Source: Adhaeribacter radiodurans
GTDB lineage: Bacteria > Bacteroidota > Bacteroidia > Cytophagales > Hymenobacteraceae
Reading direction: 5' to 3'
Length of the DNA: 64,000 bases
NCBI RefSeq assembly: GCF_014075995.1
Contig: NZ_CP055153.1
Location: forward strand, 5,890,001-5,954,000
Below are positions 1 to 8,400 of this stretch, piece by piece. The notes beneath the pieces were generated by a model, which was not told the origin of the DNA, did not search any database, and saw nothing but the letters and a program-made list of their open reading frames with translations. A program made the position numbers and the translations under genes. Positions within the stretch are counted from its first letter, which is position 1, and each line of letters begins with the position of its first letter.

Positions 1-2
1 CG

Positions 3-461
3 GATAAAGATTGCGTGTGTGGTCCAGGGGTGGTGCAGCGTTATTTAAATAAAGTGAGCGGGCCTTTGCTGGACCGGATTGATTTGCACGTAGAAGTAAC
101 GCCGGTAACCTTCGACCAAATGACAGAATCGCGCAAAGCTGAAAGCAGCGAAGCCATTCGGGAGCGGGTAATAAAAGCGCGTAAAATTCAGGAAGAACGC
201 TTTAAAGAATTTCCGAATATTCACTCCAATGCCATGATGCCTTCGCAAATGGTGAAAGAAGTTTGTGAGATAAACGCGGGCGGCAAAGCTTTACTTAAAA
301 CCGCTATGGAACGCTTAGGTTTATCGGCGCGCGCTTACGACCGTATTTTAAAAGTAAGCCGTACTATTGCTGATTTAGCTGATTCTCCAGATATCCGTAT
401 AGAACATTTAGCTGAAGCCATCCAGTACCGGAGCCTCGACCGCGAAGGTTGGGCTGGATAG
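3..461 (+). CDS. ComM/YifB-like Mg-chelatase-type AAA+ ATPase, C-terminal part
   Basis: This is the 3' end of a gene that begins before the window; the reading frame is open from base 3. The segment DKDCVCGPG followed by VQRYLNKVSGPLLDRIDLH is the hallmark of the YifB/ComM family: the Cys-containing segment after the AAA+ core and the sensor region with the conserved DRIDLHVEV. The C-terminal part (ARAYDRILKVSRTIADLA) is the helical Mg_chelatase_C domain. In gamma-proteobacteria ComM is a hexameric helicase that helps branch migration during natural transformation; in Bacteroidetes the role is not established. The Walker motifs lie outside the window. Family assignment is strong; the transformation role is inference. 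Confidence 0.9.
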   Translation, partial: DKDCVCGPGVVQRYLNKVSGPLLDRIDLHVEVTPVTFDQMTESRKAESSEAIRERVIKARKIQEERFKEFPNIHSNAMMPSQMVKEVCEINAGGKALLKTAMERLGLSARAYDRILKVSRTIADLADSPDIRIEHLAEAIQYRSLDREGWAG

Positions 462-474
462 TTTATTAGTTCAT

Positions 475-573
475 AGTCCACGGTCCACAGTCGATAGTCG
501 ATAGACGATAGACTATAAATTTTAATCAATAGTGAGCTGTGGTCTATGGACTATCGACTGTGGACCGTGGACT
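475..573. repeat. perfect 25-bp inverted repeat overlapping a gene end
   Basis: The arms 475-499 and 549-573 are perfect reverse complements. The 49-bp centre is rich in short GATAGTC/GATAGAC units. The right arm lies inside the 3' end of the minus-strand gene that stops at 544 and supplies its last residues. The repeat sits between two convergent genes and may work as a bidirectional terminator, but there is no clear T-run, and the sequence looks more like a dispersed repeat of the kind seen in Cytophagales spacers. Confidence 0.75.
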
Positions 574-1686
574 GTTTTTCTTCCTCCAAAAGCGAAATCC
601 TAACCGATATTCAATAACATCGGCTTTAATCAGGTCGTGTAATTTTAAACCGGCAGCCAAGTAAATATTGCGGGTAAGCGGATAGCGGGTCTCCAGCCGC
701 TGGTAAAACGCAGCATCTGATTTATACGGCCGGTAGGCATACCAGCCCACATACGTGCCAAATCCTAATTTACCAATGGCTAATTCATGACCAAAATTCA
801 ATGCTACTCTCCGAATATCCGGCGAAGTACCTGGTTCTACCCGCGGATCCCAGTTGCGTCGCGGAATGAGCGAAGGATCATAAAACCCTTCCAAACCAAT
901 TAGTAGAGTGCTTTTTGGGTTTAACTGCCGCATGGCCGAAAGCGCAACCGACTTAACCGTGTAAGTAATTGTATCAAAATCGTCACGCTGCTTTATACCG
1001 GCACTACCACTAATAGTAAAAGAAAGCTTATTTCCGGGGGGAGGCCATGCTTGTACCAGCGGTTCAAACGAACGTTGGCTATAGTAGTTTAAACCCAGAC
1101 TAAGGGTACCTATATTAATTCCCAAATTAGGCTTGGCATTACCACCGTTTGAATAATGATTAATTCCGGCAGCCAGCAAAAGTGAGAACTTCGGACTAAG
1201 TATTCGTTCGTACTCTGCTCTAAATTGAATAACAGCATTTAAAGGAGCACTAATTACATTATTGGTAGCATTTAACCGCCAGTCGAAGTGATTGCTAAAA
1301 TAGGCCAATCCGGTGCCTACCCGTATACTTATTTGATCCTGAGCCCGATGATAAACATATTTATTCAGGTAAATACTGGCTGCCAGGGACTTCCCTAAAA
1401 TAGGTTTTTGGTAATCGAAAGCAATAAGTGAAATACCAATGCGTGGGTACTTATATAATTGATGCCAAAATTTAGTGCCGGTAGTTTGGTATTGCAGATT
1501 TATCTCGGCTCCAACAGGATTTACTCCTTGTAAGTGCCTTATTTTAGGGCTATGTACCAGCACGGAGCCTTGCAAATAAGATGCACCGATACTAATTGGA
1601 ATCTTCTCCTGAGCAAAAGCCAGTAGGCAGCTAAAACATCCTAATACAATAAACCACAACCTAAGTATTAGGCAGTTTCTGATCAT
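544..1686 (-). CDS. acyloxyacyl hydrolase / PagL-like lipid A 3-O-deacylase
   Basis: Predicted outer-membrane beta-barrel of 380 residues with a Sec signal peptide (hydrophobic stretch from about residue 8, cleavage after AFAQ near residue 25). The central motif NHYSNGG (about residue 176) matches the catalytic His-Ser pair of the PagL family (H-x-SN), whose members remove the 3-O-linked acyl chain from lipid A. Alternating hydrophobic strands ending in aromatic residues fit a barrel. The protein is much longer than Pseudomonas PagL, as is usual for Bacteroidetes members, which carry an extra C-terminal barrel-like half. Its last residues are encoded by an inverted repeat (549-573), so the natural C-terminus may have been altered. 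Converges on the ComM-like gene. Confidence 0.75.
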   Translation of the reverse strand: MIRNCLILRLWFIVLGCFSCLLAFAQEKIPISIGASYLQGSVLVHSPKIRHLQGVNPVGAEINLQYQTTGTKFWHQLYKYPRIGISLIAFDYQKPILGKSLAASIYLNKYVYHRAQDQISIRVGTGLAYFSNHFDWRLNATNNVISAPLNAVIQFRAEYERILSPKFSLLLAAGINHYSNGGNAKPNLGINIGTLSLGLNYYSQRSFEPLVQAWPPPGNKLSFTISGSAGIKQRDDFDTITYTVKSVALSAMRQLNPKSTLLIGLEGFYDPSLIPRRNWDPRVEPGTSPDIRRVALNFGHELAIGKLGFGTYVGWYAYRPYKSDAAFYQRLETRYPLTRNIYLAAGLKLHDLIKADVIEYRLGFRFWRKKNSPRSTVDSP

Positions 1687-1981
1687 TTTTGATTATTGGC
1701 ATAAAATTAGCTTCAAATTAGTAAAAATATCCTTTCTGTTTCTTACGCTTGCTGGTAAAGCAAGTGGTACAAATGTCTATTGTCTCTTAAGTATAAATTA
1801 CTTAAGTGCAAATTAGCTAACTTCCACTTATTCTCAATTTAAATAAAAATAACATTTATTTGGTCTAAAACGCAACATTTTATTTTATGTACGTATACCT
1901 ACCATAATACACAATATAAGTTTAATACAATATTCAATTAAGACTAACACCAATTAACCGATTAACTTAAATTTTATTACT

Positions 1982-2647
1982 ATGAAAAAGATTGCTTTTT
2001 TACTATTTACTGCCTTTACTATTTCTTTTGCTTCGCATGCCCAAATTGGAATTAAACTGGGTGCGAATTTATCTAACTTAGCCGGCGATTTAAAACACGA
2101 AGATTTAAATAAAAATAAGATAGGCTTTGTAGGCGGAATTAGCTATAACATTCCTTTATCCGGCGATAACTTTATCTCCTTACAACCAGAGTTATTATAC
2201 TCTATGAAAGGTTACAAGTACGCAGATATTACTGTAAATGAAATTGATCCGATAACTAGCCAAAGTAACCAAGTTACTTACGAAGGAAAAGTAAATTACA
2301 GCTATTTAGATTTACCTATCTTACTAAAAGTAAATGCTGGTCCAATTTTCTTTGAAGCTGGTCCGCAATTATCTTATTTATTAGGCATTCAGGACAATAC
2401 TGAAAAAACCATTAACGGTGTTGATTTTGAAAGCTATAAGAAAATTGACAAAGATAATTTAGCTGAGTTAGAAATTGGATACGCTGCTGGTTTAGGTTTT
2501 CAGGCGCCAATGGGTATTACCATTGGACTACGTTACAATGGCAGTATCAGCCATTTAGCTAAAAATGATAATGGCGATGAATTAGCCAATGCCCGTAATT
2601 CTTTATACCAAGCCACTGTGGGCTTTAGATTACCAACTGGTAAGTAA
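1982..2647 (+). CDS. porin-family outer-membrane beta-barrel protein
   Basis: 221 residues with a clear signal peptide (MKKIAFLLFTAFTISFASHAQ). The mature protein starts with IGIKLGANLSNLAG, the typical first strand of the small eight-stranded barrel group often annotated as porin family or OMP_b-brl_2 in Bacteroidetes. Repeated strands such as FISLQPELLYSMKG, YSYLDLPILLKVN and FFEAGPQLSYLLG have alternating hydrophobic residues, and the C-terminus TVGFRLP is a closing strand. Such proteins are abundant surface proteins with unknown ligands; no substrate can be inferred. It is a single-gene unit with its own terminator directly downstream. Confidence 0.8.
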   Translation: MKKIAFLLFTAFTISFASHAQIGIKLGANLSNLAGDLKHEDLNKNKIGFVGGISYNIPLSGDNFISLQPELLYSMKGYKYADITVNEIDPITSQSNQVTYEGKVNYSYLDLPILLKVNAGPIFFEAGPQLSYLLGIQDNTEKTINGVDFESYKKIDKDNLAELEIGYAAGLGFQAPMGITIGLRYNGSISHLAKNDNGDELANARNSLYQATVGFRLPTGK

Positions 2648-2668
2648 GTAAGTGCAAAAACAAGAATA

Positions 2669-2706
2669 AAAAAGAAGGCCAGTAATAATTACTGGCCTTC
2701 TTTTTT
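2669..2706 (+). terminator. Rho-independent terminator
   Basis: A perfect hairpin (AAGAAGGCCAGTAAT paired with ATTACTGGCCTTCTT) followed by a T-run, starting about 20 bases after the stop codon of the porin-like gene. Confidence 0.9.
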
Positions 2707-2798
2707 ATATGCATTTCAAGAAAATTACTAAATGAAATATTTTAATTATAAGGGAGTTAAAATTAAATTACTTAATCAGATTACTTACAACCTATAAT

Positions 2799-4169
2799 TT
2801 AACCTTTGCTCATCTCGGCATAGTATTTATAAAAATACGGAATGGTTTCAATGCCTTTCAAAAAATTAAAAACACCGTAATGTTCGTTGGGCGAATGAAT
2901 TGCATCAGAGTCGAGGCCAAAACCCATTAATACGGTATCTAAGCCTAATTCTGATTTAAACATGGCTACAATAGGAATACTGCCACCGCTTCGGACTGGA
3001 ACGGGCTTTTTACCGAAAGTTTGTTCGAAAGCTTTGCTGGCTGCCTGGTAGGCCACCGAATCAGTAGGCGTTACTACCGGTTCGCCGCCGTGATGCGGTT
3101 TTACAATTACTTTCACACTTTTAGGAGCAATAGAAGTAAAATGTTTATGAAACTTCTCGGTTATTTCTTCTGAAGTTTGATTCGGTACCAGGCGCATCGA
3201 AATTTTGGCCGAAGCTTTAGATGCAATTACTGTTTTAGCACCTTCGCCAGTATAACCGCCCCAAATGCCATTTACATCCAAGGTTGGCCGAATAGAATTA
3301 CGCTCCATGGTAGAGTAACCCTCCTCGCCATGGATATCACCTAAATTTAACGCTGCTTTATATTCTTCCACGTTAAATGGAGCTTGGGCCATCTCCGCCC
3401 GTTCTTCGGCGGTTAATTCCTGCACATTATCGTAAAAACCGGGAATAGTTATGTGGTTGTTTTCGTCGTGCAGAGAGGCAATCATTTTACATAAAATATT
3501 TATCGGGTTTGCTACGGCACCGCCATACAAACCCGAATGTAAATCCCGGTTAGGTCCGGTAACTTCTACTTCCACGTAACTTAATCCCCGTAAGCCCGAT
3601 GTAATAGATGGAATATCATTAGCAATAATTCCGGTATCCGAAATAATAATAACATCGGCCTGCAGTCGCTCTTTGTTTTGCTGCACAAAGGTATTCAGGT
3701 TATTGGAGCCTACTTCTTCCTCTCCTTCAATCATAAATTTAACGTTGCAAGGCAGTTGGTTTTGCTGCATCATCATCTCGAAAGCTTTGATGTGCATGTA
3801 TAACTGACCTTTATCGTCGCAGGCGCCACGTGCGTAGATTTTATCGTCTTTTATTACTGGCTCAAAGGGCGGTGAATGCCAAAGTTCGTAGGGGTCGGCG
3901 GGTTGTACGTCGTAATGTCCGTACATGAGAACCGTAGGCAAACTGGAATCAATAATCTTTTCCCCGTAAACAATGGGATAACCGGCCGTTGGGCAAATTT
4001 CAACTTTATCGGCACCAGCTTCGCGCAGCTTTTGCGACAGAAAATCGGCTGCCCGCAATACATCCCCATGAAAAGCCGGATCGGCGCTTACCGAAGGAAT
4101 CCGGAGCAAATCAAACAATTCCGAAATAAACCGATTTTTGTTGGCTTCGATATAAGAAGTATAATCCAT
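2799..4169 (-). CDS. M20-family dipeptidase
   Basis: 456-residue cytosolic metallopeptidase of the M20 family, closest to the cytosolic nonspecific dipeptidase/carnosinase group. Visible features: the first metal-binding segment LMYGHYDVQPADP (His and Asp near residues 85-90), GACDDKGQ (bridging Asp), the catalytic EGEEEVGS (general base Glu plus metal ligand), DTGII, and the C-terminal metal-binding stretch DSDAIHSPNEHYG. The inserted dimerisation (lid) domain lies roughly between residues 190 and 350. No signal peptide. It would hydrolyse dipeptides, giving amino acids for use or salvage. Single gene on the minus strand, about 290 bases away from plsY. Confidence 0.9.
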   Translation of the reverse strand: MDYTSYIEANKNRFISELFDLLRIPSVSADPAFHGDVLRAADFLSQKLREAGADKVEICPTAGYPIVYGEKIIDSSLPTVLMYGHYDVQPADPYELWHSPPFEPVIKDDKIYARGACDDKGQLYMHIKAFEMMMQQNQLPCNVKFMIEGEEEVGSNNLNTFVQQNKERLQADVIIISDTGIIANDIPSITSGLRGLSYVEVEVTGPNRDLHSGLYGGAVANPINILCKMIASLHDENNHITIPGFYDNVQELTAEERAEMAQAPFNVEEYKAALNLGDIHGEEGYSTMERNSIRPTLDVNGIWGGYTGEGAKTVIASKASAKISMRLVPNQTSEEITEKFHKHFTSIAPKSVKVIVKPHHGGEPVVTPTDSVAYQAASKAFEQTFGKKPVPVRSGGSIPIVAMFKSELGLDTVLMGFGLDSDAIHSPNEHYGVFNFLKGIETIPYFYKYYAEMSKG

Positions 4170-4459
4170 AAATTATAGAGTGGAGCGTTTTAAGTATTAG
4201 GTTTTAATAGAGATTAAATATTAGTAGAATCAGATAAAAAAAACACTTACTATTACCTTAACTATTAATCCTTCATTTTAAGGCAGCAAAGAGAATAAAG
4301 CAACTGATTTCTTGCAACTAAGTAACTTTAAAATAATTTAAATGCTCTCTAGCCGCTTTACAGGCGAGACTATTTAATTCGCTCTTATCAGAAAATAGTT
4401 ACTACTAGCAGTTATACCTGAATCAAAAATTTAAATTTACTAAATGCAGCTTTAAAAAA

Positions 4460-5110
4460 TTAAGAACGTTTGCCGAAAAGCGTAATAGGTACTTTACTTT
4501 CAACGCCATTTACTAATCGGTTAATGTTTTTACGATGAGTATAAACGACCAACCCGGCCAGTAAGAAGGCAAAAATAGTAAGCACCGGTTTATCCGGATG
4601 AAATTCTGGAATTAATAGCAACAATAACGGAAAAGCCAGAGCTCCAATCATAGAACCCAACGACACGTATTTAAAAAGCAACAGCACCACAATAAAAATA
4701 CCGATGCAAATAAGCGCGGCCTGCGGCTGGATGGCCAATACCATACCCAACAAAGTAGCCACGCCTTTGCCACCTTTAAAGCCTACATATATCGGAAATA
4801 CGTGCCCAATTACAGCTAATATACCAAATGCTAATTGATAATAAATTAAATTTTCTGGTGATATAGCCTGCACCTGTACCAATATGTGGGCTAATGAAGT
4901 AGCGATCCAGCCTTTTAATACGTCGAACAGTAGCACAAATGTGCCTGGCTTTTTACCCAGCACCCGAAAAGTATTGGTTGCTCCCCCATTTTTACTACCG
5001 TACTCGCGTACATCCATTCCGTAAAATCGTTTACTTACCCAAACAGCAGTGGCAATAGAACCAATTAAGTAAGCGGCGAGCAACAGCCCGATTATCCAAA
5101 GTATATTCAT
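4460..5110 (-). CDS. plsY: glycerol-3-phosphate acyltransferase PlsY
   Basis: 216-residue integral membrane enzyme that transfers an acyl group from acyl-phosphate to glycerol-3-phosphate, the first step of phospholipid synthesis with PlsX. Family signatures are clear: YGSKNGGATNTFRVLGKK (motif 1), GHVFPIYVGFKGGKGVAT (motif 2) and the terminal THRKNINRL. About five to six transmembrane segments are visible. The length is normal. No partner gene of the pathway is adjacent. Confidence 0.95.
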   Translation of the reverse strand: MNILWIIGLLLAAYLIGSIATAVWVSKRFYGMDVREYGSKNGGATNTFRVLGKKPGTFVLLFDVLKGWIATSLAHILVQVQAISPENLIYYQLAFGILAVIGHVFPIYVGFKGGKGVATLLGMVLAIQPQAALICIGIFIVVLLLFKYVSLGSMIGALAFPLLLLLIPEFHPDKPVLTIFAFLLAGLVVYTHRKNINRLVNGVESKVPITLFGKRS

Positions 5111-5376
5111 AGTATTATTAAAGAAGCCGTTTATTCCTTTTACGGCAACTGGTTTCGGTAAGATTATAAAAGTACAAAAGGCAATAGCATTTCCTTTAAA
5201 ATTTTAAAGTTAAATCCGTAATAATCCTATTTAACTTTACCATTCTAAAGCTAATAACCTCATGCAAAACCTAAAAACTGGGATTACTAATTTTTAAATA
5301 ACCCGGTCATTTTTAACAATCAGTTAGGGTTTACCGCCTCAAGATAATAGAATAGCCTGTTAAGTAAAAACCAAAT

Positions 5377-5407
5377 AAAAAAGGCAGTAAACTTACTGCC
5401 TTTTTTA
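5377..5407 (-). terminator. Rho-independent terminator after the giant exported protein
   Basis: The hairpin GGCAGTA-AACT-TACTGCC is flanked by A-runs and T-runs on either side, so it can act in both directions. It lies 25 bases beyond the stop codon of the 1813-residue gene (minus strand). The rest of the 320-base gap 5111-5431 shows no ORF or other recognisable signal. Confidence 0.85.
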
Positions 5408-5431
5408 TTCTAAAACTTAGCAATTATTTAC

Positions 5432-8400
5432 TTATTCAATATCCGGCAAAGCATCATTTTCTTCATTTTTCGCTTTTTTCTTTTTCTTAGGTTTCTCTTG
5501 CGGAGCTTCGCCTGGTAAATCCGATTCTTCTTTCGCCGGTGCTACCTTCTCTTTTTCTTTAGTATTCTTTTTAACTGGTTTCTCTTCAGCTGGAGCGGCT
5601 TCTATATCGGTGTTTGATTCATCCTGCTTATCAGCGGTTGCTTTTTTATCTTTGCGGCCTTTTTTAGGAGCTGCCTCGCCTTGTTCCATAAAATCATCAG
5701 CCGGGGCATTTCCCGGAGCTATTTCATCGGCAGCAATTGGTGGCAATCCCAGATAGTTTTTCCGGAAGTAGTTCACAAATTCGGTTTTCTCCATTGACTC
5801 GCCTGCAGCTAAACTGCCCGAACTTTTGGAAGCAATAATGCCATTTACTTTATCATCAGCGGAAGCTACGGTTATTACATCATCAGCGTAACTAATGTAA
5901 TACCACAACGATGGAATCGGCTCCAGGTAAATGGTTACAATGTCGCTTTCTGGTCCACGCTTAATTTCAATATAACCTGGTATTTGCGCGTTAATATCCT
6001 TTTTAAGGATGTTGGATAAAGCTAGTTTACCTTTACTATACCAGGCTTGAGTAGTATCGGACCAGTGTAATTGTACATTATTGAAAACCAGACTATGCAC
6101 CAGTTTTGTCGAAATGGCCGGTAATGGCACGTGCCCGGAAGCTGTTTTAGCAATGTAATCCTGTACGCCTTTGTTGCCAATAAACTCTGCTAATTTATAA
6201 TGTAAATTGGCACTACCGGCATCTACAGCTTCCGGAGCACCACCGTTATTATCAGTGATAGCTATAGCCATTGCGGCTAACGCCGACTCGGGCATCGCTA
6301 CATCAAACGCCATAAAAGCATCAAAATGGTACTTGTTCTGATTTGTTTTGGCCTTGATATTTCCGGAAGTAGTTAAGCCCAGCGTTTTAGTAGATTGAAT
6401 TAAATTAACTTTACCCTCATAACGAGCTTCAGAAGTAGCATCGTTAAAAGTCATCAGGTTGCCTTCATAAGCTTCAGCGTTGGCTTGTTTAGCTTTACCT
6501 AATTTATACTGATGGTTAGCCTTATCAAAAGATAATACTCCATCTATGGTAAATACATCCAAATCGGCTTCGTCTACTTTTTTGGAGCCAAAAGTTGGGT
6601 ACAGTTTACCGGAAGTGCTGGAAATGTGCAAACCAGTAATAGTAGCTCCTTCTTCGTCGCCTTTACTGCTTTCAATATTTATTTTAACTTCTTTCGGATT
6701 TACGTCTGAGGCAATATACGGCATCCATTCAGAAGCACCCGATTCTTTCGCAAATCCCAGTTTAATAAAACCATTAAAATCCAGGTGCTCTTTGTTCGAG
6801 TTCATGGTGGCATTGCCCTTAAATTGTACATTCGGGGCAATAAAGAAATTATCCTTCTCTTCAATAGTTGCTACTGACGAAGTGTACGGACTGGTATCGA
6901 AGGTTGGCGCTTTCCGGCGTTTTCTGCCTGTTATCCGCATAGGTTCGGCACTGGCTAGCAAGTTGCTGGTGATGCTGTCTGCTGCAGCTTTCGAACCTGC
7001 CTCCTGAACCTGCTTCTCTGCTTTTGCTTTCTTACGTGATTTTTTAGAGGTTGCTTTAGCAATAGGTTCTGCTTCTTTAATTGGGTCAGTCGCAATAGGG
7101 TCTGTAGCCAATGAATCTTGTTGAACCGGTTTAGCAGCAACAGGCGCTCCGGCAGCTTTTGTGGTTTTACCCAAACCTACTTTTTGTAAAAATCCTTTTT
7201 TAGCAACTGATACAGGCTTGCGAGGATTTTCAATGGAATCAGCGGCAGCAATTAATTCAGAGGCAGAATATTTTTTGGGCTTCACTTCCGGCTTTACTTC
7301 TTCGGCCTTCATATTGTGCATGGCAAACTTGCCAAACTGCAGCTTAAAGGTTTGGTTATCAGCATTCTCGTAATCATACAATGCTTTTCCGCGGTACTCC
7401 GTGCGCGAAATAACATCAATTTCTCCCTGGTATAATTTGTGGAACTTATTAACCGTATCAATAACCGTTGCCTGTTTAAAAGGTCTCAGATCAGATTTTT
7501 CGTTAACAAATACCTGCCCGCTGTCCGGCACAATATGCGCGTCAGCCGAAGCAATGTACGGCACGCCGCCAATTTCCAGGGTTTGTTTGGCAATATCGTA
7601 TATACCCGAAGAAGCATTAAATTTAAGATTTCCGTGATCAGGATTCGTGGATAAAAAGTAAGCCTTATCCGAAGCAGCTCCTTTAGGTTGGTTCAGGGTT
7701 ACAACTTTTTTCTTGAAATCATATTTACCCCCGCTCAACGATGTTTTAAACTGAGCAAACGGGAAGGCTGTACTGGCAAAACCAGCTTTTTCCGGCGAGA
7801 AGGTAGCAATATCGTCTTTTAAATTAAACTCTAGTTTTACATCCGTAGCTCGCACTACGGGTTTGTTCGGAGTTTTAGATTTTGCTTCGAAAGTAGCATT
7901 TTTACCAGTAAAACTAGTTTTACTAAAATTCAAAACCGGAGAGCTGATTATAGCATCTGTACTTTGTAGTTCACCATCGCCGGCAAAACCCTTAGGGGTA
8001 ACAATTACAATGCCCCGATACTTAAACTTGTTTTCATACATGGATATAGCATCCGTAGTGGTACTGATATTCATGGTATCGCGCTTCGGTAACCATTCCA
8101 AAGCGTATTGTTTAAAATCGGCCTGCATGAAATAAGCATCCCCGATATTTCCTTCTGCTACGGTGGCCTTTGTACCCAGAGTTAAGGTTTTATCGAGGTA
8201 AAAAGTAAAGGCATTCGATTGCAAAGTAGTGGTTAAGTATTTTAACTCGCCACTTCCCTGCAAGCCTTTAAAGCTCATGGTTAGCTTATTATAAAATTTA
8301 CCTTTACCCCCATAGGCTGCAAAGCCATCTTTAGGCACCTGGTATTCAAACCCCAGCGATTGATCGGGCATAATACCGAGAGTGGTGTTAAAATCCGGAA

